Shown: positions 41,377-49,463, counted from the first letter of the stretch. The stretch is DNA of 54,495 nucleotides from DATCJU01 sp036562635 (GCA_036562635.1 DATCJU010000167.1:1-54495); one strand, 5' to 3'. Program-made: numbers and translations. Notes: generated by a model not told the origin, from the sequence alone.

Positions 41377-42831
41377 TCAGCGTGTGATCTCCAGCTGTCC
41401 CATCATGGCGTGCGTCGAGTGCTCCAGGAAGTGACAGTGGTACATGTAGCGGCCGGTGTAGTCGCCCCACCGCATCTGGATCCGCACCGTCTGCCCGGCG
41501 GGGATCGACACGGTGTCCTTCAACCCGGCCTCCGTCGCCGCCACCGGCACCCCGTCCCGGTCCAGCACCCGGAACTGCACCAGGTGGGTGTGGAACGAGT
41601 GGGGGATGCCGAAGGCGGTGTCCGCGTTGGTGATCCGCCAGATCTCGGTGGTGCCCAACTTGGTCCGCACGTCCACCCGGTTCGGGTCGAACGCCTTCCC
41701 GTTGATCAGGAAGGTCCGGCTGGCCGAGTCGAACGACAGCACGAAGTCCCGGGTCACCGTGGCGGTGTCCAACGGGGGCAGGGTGGTCAGCCGGTCCGGC
41801 ACCCGGCTGTTGTCCGAGGCGGTGCGCACCACGTCGAAGCACATGACCTCGGAGGGCTCGTTCGTCAGCGGCTGGGTGTTCTCCAGCACGACCCTCGTCC
41901 CGATCGGGTAGCGGGAGAAGTCCACGACCACCTCGACCCGCTCCGCGGACCACAGGTCGACGACGGGGGTGCGTACCGGTGCCGGCAGCAGGCCGCCGTC
42001 GGTGGCGATCTGGATGAACTCGTCACCCGTGCTCAGCCGCAGCTGGAACGACCGCTCGTTGGACACGTTGACCAGGCGGAACCGGTACTTGCGCGCGGCG
42101 ACCCGGAAGTACGGCCGCGGCTGCCCGTTGACCAGGACGGTCTTGCGGTCGGAGAACCCGCCGGCGTCGTAGATCAGCGTGCCGTCGTCGGCCAGGTCGG
42201 CGTCCCGGATGAGCAGGGGCACGTCGTACTGGCCGGACGGTAGGCCCAGCGCCTGCTCCTCGTCGTCGCTGATGATGTAGCAACCGGACAGGCCGCGGTA
42301 GACGTTCTCCGCCTCGGTGTGGTGGGCGTGGTCGTGGTACCAGAGCGTCGCGGCCCGCTGGGTGTTCGGGTAGACGTAGTCACGGTTCCGCCCCGGCTGG
42401 ATGAGGTCCAGCGGGTGACCGTCGCTCTCCGGCGGCACGTGCCCGCCGTGCAGGTGCACCGCGATGGGCAGGTCGAGCCGGTTGCTGTACGTCACGATCG
42501 TGCGCCGGCCCGCTTTCGCCTTGATCGTGGGCCCGGGTAAGCCGCCGTCGAAGGTGCGGAGCCTGGTCGTCACGTGCGGCAGGATGTTGACCCACGTCTC
42601 GTAGGCGGCGATGGCGTAGTAGTCGGTGGTGGAGGTGGTGGCGATCGGTCGTGCCACCGGCGGTACCGGCATCGGCACGGAGAAGGGCGGCAGGGTGTTG
42701 TTCCGTGGTGGCCTGCCGAGGGCGTTCGCCAGGCGTTCCACGGGCAGTACAGCAGCGGCACCAGCCAGTGCTCCCAGCCGGAGTGTGTCTCGGCGAGTCC
42801 ACTTCCTGCGGCTGGATGTTTCGTTGCTCAT
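41377..42831 (-). CDS. Tat-exported multicopper oxidase (second)
   Basis: A 484-residue oxidase with an N-terminal twin-arginine signal (RRKWTRRDTLRLGALAGAAA) and all copper motifs: HLHGGHVPP, WYHDHAHH, HSFHTHLVQF and YHCHFLEHSTHAMM. It is probably folded with copper in the cytosol and exported, to oxidise phenols extracellularly. Codon 98 is TTA (42538-42540), implying bldA-type control. ATG 42831 is used; GTG 42837, closer to AAGGGA, is possible. It is the last gene of the minus-strand operon that starts with the P450 and follows the small membrane protein by about 15 bp. Confidence 0.92.
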   Translation of the reverse strand: MSNETSSRRKWTRRDTLRLGALAGAAAVLPVERLANALGRPPRNNTLPPFSVPMPVPPVARPIATTSTTDYYAIAAYETWVNILPHVTTRLRTFDGGLPGPTIKAKAGRRTIVTYSNRLDLPIAVHLHGGHVPPESDGHPLDLIQPGRNRDYVYPNTQRAATLWYHDHAHHTEAENVYRGLSGCYIISDDEEQALGLPSGQYDVPLLIRDADLADDGTLIYDAGGFSDRKTVLVNGQPRPYFRVAARKYRFRLVNVSNERSFQLRLSTGDEFIQIATDGGLLPAPVRTPVVDLWSAERVEVVVDFSRYPIGTRVVLENTQPLTNEPSEVMCFDVVRTASDNSRVPDRLTTLPPLDTATVTRDFVLSFDSASRTFLINGKAFDPNRVDVRTKLGTTEIWRITNADTAFGIPHSFHTHLVQFRVLDRDGVPVAATEAGLKDTVSIPAGQTVRIQMRWGDYTGRYMYHCHFLEHSTHAMMGQLEITR

Positions 42832-42847
42832 GGACACGATGTCCCTT

Positions 42848-43522
42848 TCAGATGACGACCGCCCCCGGTTCGGGGTGGCCGCGTCCGGTGTTTCCGTCCG
42901 TGGCGCGGGTGTGCCACGGCACGCCGATGAGCAGAACCAGGACCAGGGCCGACACGAACGAGTTGCGCAGGATCTCGAGCACGCAGACGGTCGGGGCGAA
43001 CAGTGCGGAACCACTGTTGCCGAGCGAGGGAGCGGCCAGGAAGGCGGTGACGGCGGCGGCCCCCAGTCCGGACAGGCCGGCGAAGCAGGCGAAGACCGCT
43101 CGGGAGAGCAGCTCGCCGTTCACCCGCCACCGGGCCAGCAGGCGCCGGCTGGCGGTCACGGCCAGGCACAGCAGGGGCAGGGCCACCACGGTGCCCAGCG
43201 CGGCCAGGCCCAGGTGGTGCAGGACGGGGTCGGTTCCCACCGGCGCCGGGAGCGGGGTGCTCCCGTGTCGTCCGTGTTCGCCGTGTCCCATCAGGAGTGC
43301 CATGGCGGCGTGCCCGGTCGGGAGTGGACGGTGCTCCCGGAGCAGACAGGCCACCACCACGGCCTGCACCAGGGCCAGCAGGGTCAACGGGACCAGCCGC
43401 AGTGACAGCGGGCCGCGCCCGTTCGCTACGGATGTCCCGTCGTGTTCCCCGGCGTAGTGCCGAGCCCCGCCGCCCGACAGGGTCGGACGGCGGGGCGGCG
43501 ACGCCGGGCGGCGTGCCGTCAT
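42848..43522 (-). CDS. His/Met-rich polytopic membrane protein, unknown function
   Basis: A 224-residue protein with about four membrane helices (LRLVPLTLLALVQAVVVACL, LGTVVALPLLCLAVTASR, AVFACFAGLSGLGAAAVTAF, SFVSALVLVLLIGVPW). The first external loop is rich in metal-binding residues: HAAMALLMGHGEHGRHG, then HH. It lies directly before the multicopper oxidase gene and overlaps the SchA/CurD gene by four bases (ATGA), so it is co-translated with tailoring genes. A role in copper handling for the oxidase is my inference. No family is recognised. Confidence 0.75.
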   Translation of the reverse strand: MTARRPASPPRRPTLSGGGARHYAGEHDGTSVANGRGPLSLRLVPLTLLALVQAVVVACLLREHRPLPTGHAAMALLMGHGEHGRHGSTPLPAPVGTDPVLHHLGLAALGTVVALPLLCLAVTASRRLLARWRVNGELLSRAVFACFAGLSGLGAAAVTAFLAAPSLGNSGSALFAPTVCVLEILRNSFVSALVLVLLIGVPWHTRATDGNTGRGHPEPGAVVI

Positions 43523-43902
43523 GGCGCCTCAGCCGGTACTCGGGGTACGGATAGCTGGGTGATGCAGCGCAGCATGCTGGACTTGAAGGTCTTCACGAAG
43601 CCCTCCACCGTCCCGGTGTCACGTGGTGAGTTCAGGTACGGCTTCAGCTTGCGCTCTACTTCTTGTACCCCCGGCTGGGTGGCCATGAACCGGGCAACGG
43701 CCTCCAAATCCCCTTCGTATTCGATGACCCGCACCAGCGTGGCGTCCCGGATGAACACCGCGGTGGCGAGGATCCGGCCGGCCGGTTTCCCGTTCTCCCC
43801 GGGCACCTCCGAGGAACGCACCCGGCGGAAGTTGCCGAAGATCTCGGCGATCTCGTCCTCGTGGCCCGGCTTGATGTCGTAGGTGATGGCGGCGAACGGC
43901 AT
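43519..43902 (-). CDS. SchA/CurD-like polyketide tailoring protein (second copy)
   Basis: A 127-residue relative of the protein at 24997-25383 with matching blocks: PFAAITYDIKPGHEDEIAEI, ILATAVFIRDATLVRVIEYE and the C-terminal MLRCITQLSVP. Two diverged copies in one cluster suggest either a heteromeric partner or two different steps. AGGAGCAGTC precedes ATG 43902. It lies between the ferredoxin gene (8-bp gap) and the membrane protein gene (4-bp overlap), so it is co-expressed with the P450 system. Confidence 0.87.
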   Translation of the reverse strand: MPFAAITYDIKPGHEDEIAEIFGNFRRVRSSEVPGENGKPAGRILATAVFIRDATLVRVIEYEGDLEAVARFMATQPGVQEVERKLKPYLNSPRDTGTVEGFVKTFKSSMLRCITQLSVPRVPAEAP

Positions 43903-43910
43903 GACTGCTC

Positions 43911-44162
43911 CTAGTGCTCGGCCCCGCCGGTGGACATCCCCGGCCCGGTGCTGGCAGCCGGACCGGCGGGGTCGTCCAGCACGCGGATGGACCGAGTGGG
44001 GCAGCTCCGGGCCGCCCACCGCACGTCCTCGTGCAGCTCCGCGGGCGGGTTGGGCTGCAGGACCTTCACGTGGCCGTCCTCGTCCTGGTCGAACACCCCG
44101 GGCGCCCGGTAGACGCAGAGACTGGCGACGGCACAGGTCTCGGGGTTCGCGGTGACACGCAT
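43911..44162 (-). CDS. Ferredoxin, 3Fe-4S type
   Basis: An 83-residue electron-transfer protein. The ligands are Cys10 and Cys16 in CAVASLC and Cys54 in CPT; Ala13 stands where a fourth cysteine would be in a 4Fe-4S protein, so a 3Fe-4S cluster is expected, as in other actinomycete P450 ferredoxins. The last 20 residues are flexible. It starts 20 bp after the P450 stop and is the obvious electron donor. GGGGAG precedes ATG 44162. No ferredoxin reductase gene is in view. Confidence 0.92.
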   Translation of the reverse strand: MRVTANPETCAVASLCVYRAPGVFDQDEDGHVKVLQPNPPAELHEDVRWAARSCPTRSIRVLDDPAGPAASTGPGMSTGGAEH

Positions 44163-44182
44163 CGGTGCTCCCCGGCCTCCTC

Positions 44183-45409
44183 TCACCAGTCCACCGGGAT
44201 CTCGGTGAAGCCCTCCATGAAGCCACCCAGGGCGCGGGGCAGCTTCTCGCCCGGAATCGCCAGGTGCAGGTTCGGGAACCGACGCAGCAGACCCTCGGTG
44301 GCCACCTGCAGCTCCATCCGGGCCAGCGCGGCGCCCACGCAGTAGTGCAGGCCGGCGCCGAAGGTCATGTGGTGGTTGTCCTTGCGGCGGAGGTCGAGGG
44401 TGAACGGGTCGGGGAAGACCGTCTCGTCCATGTTGGCCGACTCCTCGGACAACAGGACGCTGGAGCCCTTCTTGATGATCGTGCCGTCGGACAGCTCGAT
44501 GTCCTCGAGCGCGTACCGCATCGTGCCGATCGAGGAGCCCATGATCTGGGCGCGCAGCAGCTCCTCGACCGCCGACGGCACCAGCGACCAGTCCTGCCGG
44601 ATCTGCTCGGCCAGCTCCCGCTTGTGCAGCAGGACCGCGATGCTGCTGCCGATCTGGCTGGCGGTGGTGACGTAACCGGCGATGAGCAGGCCCTGGGTCC
44701 AGAACCGCAGCTCGTGCTCGTTGAGCCGGTTGTCGTCCTCGTCACGGACCCGGATCAGCTCGCTGACCAGGTCGTCCGCCGGGTTCTTCCGCTTGTCCTC
44801 GATCAGGTCGCCCAGGTACTGCCACAGGCCCTTGCGGCACTCGGCGACCTCCTCCGGCGGCAGCTTGGTCACCGACAGGAAGCCGTCGACCAGCCGGCGG
44901 AACTTGTTCATGTCCTCGGCCGGCACACCCAGCAGCTTGCAGATGACCCGGATCGGCAGGGGGAACGCGAACGCCTCGTTGAGGTCGGCCGGCCGCGGCC
45001 CGGCCTCCATCTTGTCCATCAGGTCGTTGGCGATCTCCCAGACGGTCGGGCGCAGCGCCTCCACCCGCCGGGCGGTGAACGCACGGGTCACCAGGCCACG
45101 GACCTGGGTGTGCTTCGGCGGGTCCGGGTCGATGTTCGGGTCGACGAACAGCTCGTTGTCCTTGGACACACGGGCCACACCCGGTCGGGCGAGGTTACGG
45201 CTCAGCCGGTGGTCGGCGAACAGGGATCGCACGTCCTTGTACCGCGTGACCAGCAGGGCCTTGTCCCCACTGGGCAGGGTGACGGTGACGACAGCCTTCT
45301 CCCGCAGTCCCCGAAGTGCCTCCGGAATCTCCATGGGCGGGGTCCAGGGGAAGGGGTACCGCACAGGAGCCTGCTCCTCCTGCTCCACACCGTGCTCGGT
45401 GGTGGTCAT
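44183..45409 (-). CDS. Cytochrome P450 lacking the I-helix acidic residue
   Basis: A 408-residue bacterial class I P450. The haem loop FGAGLHYCVGAALARMEL gives Cys357; the K-helix ExxR is Glu283-Arg286 (VEELLR). In the I helix, where most P450s have AGxDTT, this one reads AGYVTT: Val247 replaces the acid that helps protonate bound O2. Such variants often carry out unusual couplings or ring closures. In related pathways a P450 forms a methylenedioxy bridge. I prefer ATG 45409 (AAAGG upstream) over ATG 45478, which has no ribosome-binding site. Confidence 0.92.
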   Translation of the reverse strand: MTTTEHGVEQEEQAPVRYPFPWTPPMEIPEALRGLREKAVVTVTLPSGDKALLVTRYKDVRSLFADHRLSRNLARPGVARVSKDNELFVDPNIDPDPPKHTQVRGLVTRAFTARRVEALRPTVWEIANDLMDKMEAGPRPADLNEAFAFPLPIRVICKLLGVPAEDMNKFRRLVDGFLSVTKLPPEEVAECRKGLWQYLGDLIEDKRKNPADDLVSELIRVRDEDDNRLNEHELRFWTQGLLIAGYVTTASQIGSSIAVLLHKRELAEQIRQDWSLVPSAVEELLRAQIMGSSIGTMRYALEDIELSDGTIIKKGSSVLLSEESANMDETVFPDPFTLDLRRKDNHHMTFGAGLHYCVGAALARMELQVATEGLLRRFPNLHLAIPGEKLPRALGGFMEGFTEIPVDW

Positions 45410-45501
45410 CGTCGTGCTGCCTTTCTGCTCGGCTGACGCGGGCTTGGAAGTAGGGACCGCTCCCCGGTTGTTGCCCATGCTGGGCGGGGGTGATGGGGGG
45501 C

Positions 45502-45525
45502 GGATCGAGAACTGCTCGAACTCGA
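45502..45525 (-). promoter_or_regulatory. SARP heptamer cluster of the P450-ferredoxin-MCO operon
   Basis: On the minus strand TCGAGCA (45519-45513), spacer GTTC and TCGATCC (45508-45502) are 11 bp apart, with an extra TCGAGTT starting at 45525. They lie 93-116 bp before the P450 ATG. The expected -10 position is G/C-rich and not convincing. Confidence 0.6.
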
Positions 45526-45548
45526 AAAACCTGGTCAGGGTGGGGGAA

Positions 45549-45571
45549 GGGACCCGGCGGGGCCGGGTCCC
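45549..45571 (-). terminator. Hairpin terminator of the GT-AsnB-TenA operon
   Basis: GGGACCCGGC (45549-45558) pairs perfectly with 45562-45571 over a 3-nt loop, 18 bp after the TenA-like gene stop on the minus strand. Confidence 0.8.
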
Positions 45572-45588
45572 GGAGGGTCAGGGACGAC

Positions 45589-46257
45589 TCAGACCGGCCA
45601 GGTCGGGCGGCGCCAGGCGCCCTCGGCGAACGCCCACTCGTAGCGGATGCTGGTGGTGAAGTGGTCCACCAGTTCCTGCCGCTCCCGGCCGGAGGCGTGC
45701 TCGCCGAGCTCGTCCACCATGGACAGGAAGGCCCGCACCGCGTACTGGTACTCCTCACCCGGGTGGTAGACCTCGATCCACGGCGCGTAGCGGGAGCCGG
45801 GCACGTGGTTGTCCCGCAGGTCGTTGGAGACCTGGTAGTTGAACCACACCATCGGCAGCAGGGCACCCACCCCGGCGTACAGCGAGGTGGCGCTGGCCGC
45901 GGCGAAGAACGAGCAGTGCGCGTGCGTGGCCGGGTCCACCGGGGCCTGCTCGGCCGGCGCCTCCAGGCCCAGCTTGGGCGCCAGCTCGGCGAACGCCCCG
46001 CGCAACCGGTTACGCGCCTCCAGCGTGCCGAAAATGGACCGGCCGAACAGCAGCGTGTGCTTGTCGTCCGTGGCCAGGGCGGCGCACCGGGCCAGACCCC
46101 GGGCGTACGCCGGCAGCAGGTAACCGGTGTCCTGCTGGACGAAGTGCACCAGGCACTCCCCGGGCAGCGAGCCGTCCTTGAGCCCGGACCAGAACGGGTG
46201 GGAGGTCACCTTCCGCAGTACCGGGTCGGCGATCTCCAGCAGCTCCTTGTGGAACAC
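45589..46257 (-). CDS. TenA/PqqC-fold protein lacking the thiaminase cysteine
   Basis: A 222-residue all-helical protein. HPFWSGLKDGSLPGECLVHF followed by VQQDTGYLLPAYARGLARCA matches TenA (thiaminase II / HMP hydrolase) helix 1-2, including Asp43, and RYEWAF keeps the late Glu207. At the position of the nucleophilic cysteine (ALLPCYW in thiaminases) this protein reads ALLPMVWFNY: Met136. It therefore should not be a thiaminase and may catalyse a new step on the polyketide or be a binding protein. The start is GTG 46257 with GGAGGAG upstream. It follows the amidotransferase gene by 16 bp. Confidence 0.88.
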   Translation of the reverse strand: MFHKELLEIADPVLRKVTSHPFWSGLKDGSLPGECLVHFVQQDTGYLLPAYARGLARCAALATDDKHTLLFGRSIFGTLEARNRLRGAFAELAPKLGLEAPAEQAPVDPATHAHCSFFAAASATSLYAGVGALLPMVWFNYQVSNDLRDNHVPGSRYAPWIEVYHPGEEYQYAVRAFLSMVDELGEHASGRERQELVDHFTTSIRYEWAFAEGAWRRPTWPV

Positions 46258-46273
46258 GTCCGTCCACTCCTCC

Positions 46274-48124
46274 TCACAGCTCCAACCGCACCCGGTACTT
46301 CCGCAGCCAGGCGTCCAGTTGCAGCACCATCTCGACGTTGCGCCGCTCCCCCCAGCCGGTGGCCTCGATCGGCCGGCGGGCGGCCAGCAGCTCGGCCGTC
46401 GCCGTCTCGTTCAACAGCGGGCGCACCGGGCTGTTCGGATCGGTGACCACGGCGTCGAACTGCTCGCGCAACACCTGCCCGTAGTCGGGGTCCTGGGTGA
46501 CCGGGAACGGACTCTTGCGGCGGTTCAGCACCGAGTCGGGCAGCAGGTCGGCCACCGCCGCCCGCAGCACGCTCTTCTCCATGCCGTCGGCGGTCTTCAT
46601 CGCCCACGGGATGTTGAACACGTACTCGACCAGCCGGTGGTCGCAGTACGGCACGCGCAGCTCCAGGCCCACCGCCATGCTCAGCCGGTCGTCCCGGGCC
46701 AGCAGCAGCGGCAGCCACCGGGTCAGGTGCAGGAAGCTCGTCCGGCGCATCAGCGCCTCGTCGGCCGACTCGCCCGGCAGCGCGGGCACCTCGGCGACCG
46801 CCTCGGCGTAGCGTTGCGCCGAGTAGCCCGGCACGTCGATCCGCTTGAGCAACTCCGGATCCAACAGACCCGTGCTGCGGCCCAGCGGCGACACCCGCAA
46901 CCCCATCGACACCCACGGGAAGTTGCCGGTGTCCAGCAGGGAACGGTCCCGGAACGACTGGTAGCCGCCGAAGAGCTCGTCGGCGATCTCACCCATCAGT
47001 GCCACCGTGGAGCGCTGCCGGACCGCGCGCAGCAACAGGTACAGCGAGCGGTCCATGTCCGGGATCGGGCTGGGCAGGTCCTGCGCCCACAGCGCGGCGT
47101 CCGCCACCACCGGGTCGGTCATGTCCGCGGTGCGCAGCACCACCGGCTCGTGCTCGGTGCCCACGTGCCGTGCCACCTCGGCGGCGTACGGCGCGTCGGG
47201 GTCCTGGTGCCAGAAGTCCTTCCGGAACCGCTCGGCGTGCCCCTCGAAGTCCACCGCGAAGGTGCGGGGCGGGCCGTCCGGACCGAGGGCGCGGGCGGCG
47301 AAGGCGGCGATGGCACTGGAGTCCAGCCCGCCGGACAGCAGGGTGCACAGCGGAACGTCGGAGACCAGGTGCGCGGCCACCGACTCCTCCAGCAGCCCGC
47401 GCACGGTGGCCACCGTGGTGTCCCAGTCGTCGGTGTGCTCGTGGCTGGTCAGGGACCAGTAGCAGCGTTCGCTGACCCGCCCGTCCTGGACCAGGACGAC
47501 GTGGCCGGGCTTGACCTCGTGCAGCCCCCGGTACACCGCGTGGCCCGGGGTGGCGATGTAGGTGAGGACCTCGGCCATGCCCTCCAGGTCGATCACCGGC
47601 TCGACCAGCGGGTGCGCCAGCAGGGCCTTGATCTCCGAACCGAACACCACGCCCCGACCCAGCGGGGCGTAGTAGAGCGGCTTGATGCCCAGCCGGTCCC
47701 GGGCCAGCATCAGCTGCTGCCGCTGCGGGTCCCACACGGCGAAACCGAACATGCCCTCCAGGCGTTCGACGCAGTGCTCGCCCCACTCCAGGTAGGCGCG
47801 CAGCACCACCTCGGTGTCGCTGGTCGTGCGGAACCGGTGCCCGCGGGCGACCAGTTCCTCCCGCAGCTGTCGGTAGTTGTAGACCTCGCCGTTGTGCACC
47901 AGTACGGCCAGCACCCGGCCGTCCTCCTCGGCGACCATCGGCTGGTCCCCGGTGACCAGGTCGATCACCGCGAGGCGGCGGAAGCCGAGCGCGGCCCGCT
48001 CGTCGGTCCACACCGCCTCGGCGTCCGGGCCGCGGTTGGCCAGCGTGGCCACCATGGTGCGTACCGTGCTGCTCTGCTCGCGCAGGTCGCGCTCGAAGTC
48101 GACCCACCCGGCGACACCGCACAT
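46274..48124 (-). CDS. Asparagine synthetase-like glutamine amidotransferase (AsnB family)
   Basis: A 616-residue two-domain enzyme. The N-terminal glutaminase starts MCGVAGWVDFE with nucleophile Cys2 and has NRGPDAE and VHNGEVYNY; the synthetase domain has the ATP-pyrophosphatase loop LLSGGLDSSA and GGYQSF. Homologues in type II PKS clusters amidate a carboxyl or form the lactam ring of pentangular xanthones, so this predicts nitrogen in the product. Free asparagine synthesis is less likely given the context. It lies between the glycosyltransferase (31-bp gap) and TenA-like genes. Confidence 0.92.
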   Translation of the reverse strand: MCGVAGWVDFERDLREQSSTVRTMVATLANRGPDAEAVWTDERAALGFRRLAVIDLVTGDQPMVAEEDGRVLAVLVHNGEVYNYRQLREELVARGHRFRTTSDTEVVLRAYLEWGEHCVERLEGMFGFAVWDPQRQQLMLARDRLGIKPLYYAPLGRGVVFGSEIKALLAHPLVEPVIDLEGMAEVLTYIATPGHAVYRGLHEVKPGHVVLVQDGRVSERCYWSLTSHEHTDDWDTTVATVRGLLEESVAAHLVSDVPLCTLLSGGLDSSAIAAFAARALGPDGPPRTFAVDFEGHAERFRKDFWHQDPDAPYAAEVARHVGTEHEPVVLRTADMTDPVVADAALWAQDLPSPIPDMDRSLYLLLRAVRQRSTVALMGEIADELFGGYQSFRDRSLLDTGNFPWVSMGLRVSPLGRSTGLLDPELLKRIDVPGYSAQRYAEAVAEVPALPGESADEALMRRTSFLHLTRWLPLLLARDDRLSMAVGLELRVPYCDHRLVEYVFNIPWAMKTADGMEKSVLRAAVADLLPDSVLNRRKSPFPVTQDPDYGQVLREQFDAVVTDPNSPVRPLLNETATAELLAARRPIEATGWGERRNVEMVLQLDAWLRKYRVRLEL

Positions 48125-48155
48125 CTTTCGATCACTCCATCCCGGTCGGCGGTGT

Positions 48156-49361
48156 TCAGTGAGTAGTGGTCGCCGACTGCACCAGGGAGGCCAGCTCCTC
48201 GGCGACCGCGGCCGGCGTGGGCTGTTCCCGGATCTGGCACTGCAGCTCACGGGCCGCGTCGCGCACGGCGTCACCGCGTTCGCCCAGCAGCGTCGCGACC
48301 TGTTCGGCGATCCGCTCCGGCGTGGCGTCGTCCCGGGGCAGCAGCTCGCCGGCGCCGGCGGCGGCCACGCGGGCGGCGTGCCCGGCGTGGTCGGGCAGCT
48401 GCGGGATCAGCAGCAGGGGCAGCCCGTTGCGCAGCGAGGTGAGCACGGTGCCGGCGCCGCCGTGCGTCACGACCAGGTCGCAGCGGGGCAGCAGCAGGTT
48501 CAGCGGCGTGTCCACCGCGACGTGCACGTCGTCCGGCAGCGGCGGCAGCATCTCCTGCTGGCGGGACGAGACGGCCAGGACGATCTGGGCGTCCAGGTCC
48601 GCCTTGTGCAGGGCCTGGACCACCTGGCCGGCCAGGAACCGGGACGGCGCGAGCTTGGCCATGGTGTAGCCCCAGGTGACGCAGATCCGCGGGCGGCCGC
48701 CGGAGTCCGGCAGCGGTCGGGGAAGCACACCCGGTCCGTTGAACGGCACGTACTGCATGGACAGACGCGGGTAGTCGGCGCCGGGCACCCGCAGGCCGGG
48801 CGGGGCGGGGTCGACGGTGGTCACGCCGAACGGGTCGAACTCGGTCACTCCGTGCCGCTCGGCCAGGTCGGCCAGCAGGTCCGGCAGGATCGGGCGGGCC
48901 CGCAGCATCAGGTCGACGCCGTACAGGTGACGCACCGCGGGCACCCCGGCGGCCGCGGCGGCGATGGGGCCGGCCAGTGCGGTCGGCTCGAACACCACCA
49001 CGTCCGCGCGCCAGCCACGGGTCAACGCCACCAGGTCGTCCACCATGGACTCGGCGTGGGCCAGGAACATCTGCAGGGCGCGCGGCCCCTTGCCGGTCCG
49101 TGGCGCGTGCCCCAGCCTGGGTTCCTTGCCGTCGCCGTCACCGGCGGTCTCGGAGGGCAGCACGTACCCGCGCACCATCTCCACGGCGTCCACGTCCTGG
49201 CCGACCGCGGCCGCGGGCAGGCCGGTGCGCACGATCTCGTCGAGCAGCCCCGGCTGGCTGGCGACCAGCACCTCGTGCCCGGCGGCGCGGCAGGCCCAGG
49301 CCAGCGGCACCATCGCGTACAGGTGCGAGGGCCACGCCCAGGTTGTGAACAGCACGCGCAT
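48156..49361 (-). CDS. Macrolide-type (MGT, GT1) glycosyltransferase
   Basis: A 401-residue GT-B fold transferase of natural products. The N-terminus MRVLFTTWAWPSHLYAMVPL has the usual acceptor-domain start, and the C-terminal nucleotide-sugar site reads VVTHGGAGTVLTSLRNGLPL then PQLPDHAGHAARV. It would attach an activated (often deoxy-) sugar to the aglycone. No NDP-sugar biosynthesis gene is in this window, so the sugar comes from outside it or from primary metabolism. ATG 49361 follows GGAAGGGG. It is the first gene of the GT-AsnB-TenA operon. Confidence 0.92.
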   Translation of the reverse strand: MRVLFTTWAWPSHLYAMVPLAWACRAAGHEVLVASQPGLLDEIVRTGLPAAAVGQDVDAVEMVRGYVLPSETAGDGDGKEPRLGHAPRTGKGPRALQMFLAHAESMVDDLVALTRGWRADVVVFEPTALAGPIAAAAAGVPAVRHLYGVDLMLRARPILPDLLADLAERHGVTEFDPFGVTTVDPAPPGLRVPGADYPRLSMQYVPFNGPGVLPRPLPDSGGRPRICVTWGYTMAKLAPSRFLAGQVVQALHKADLDAQIVLAVSSRQQEMLPPLPDDVHVAVDTPLNLLLPRCDLVVTHGGAGTVLTSLRNGLPLLLIPQLPDHAGHAARVAAAGAGELLPRDDATPERIAEQVATLLGERGDAVRDAARELQCQIREQPTPAAVAEELASLVQSATTTH

Positions 49362-49445
49362 GGCTCGTCCAACCCCTTCCACTGCTTCCCCGACCCGTGA
49401 TGGCACCCGTGGGTCGCGTCCGTCCGGGGTCACCGTGTCCCCGGT

Positions 49446-49463
49446 CTCTCGGGGCCTGCTCGA
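49446..49463 (-). promoter_or_regulatory. Probable SARP site of the glycosyltransferase operon
   Basis: On the minus strand TCGAGCA (49463-49457), spacer GGCC, CCGAGAG (49452-49446) are 11 bp apart, 85-102 bp before the ATG at 49361. Eight bases downstream is CACGGT, an acceptable weak -10. Confidence 0.5.

Noticed and set aside
45410..45478. Longer P450 N-terminus starting at ATG 45478
   Set aside because: There is no ribosome-binding site before it, and the extra 23 residues are not typical of bacterial P450s. ATG 45409 fits better.
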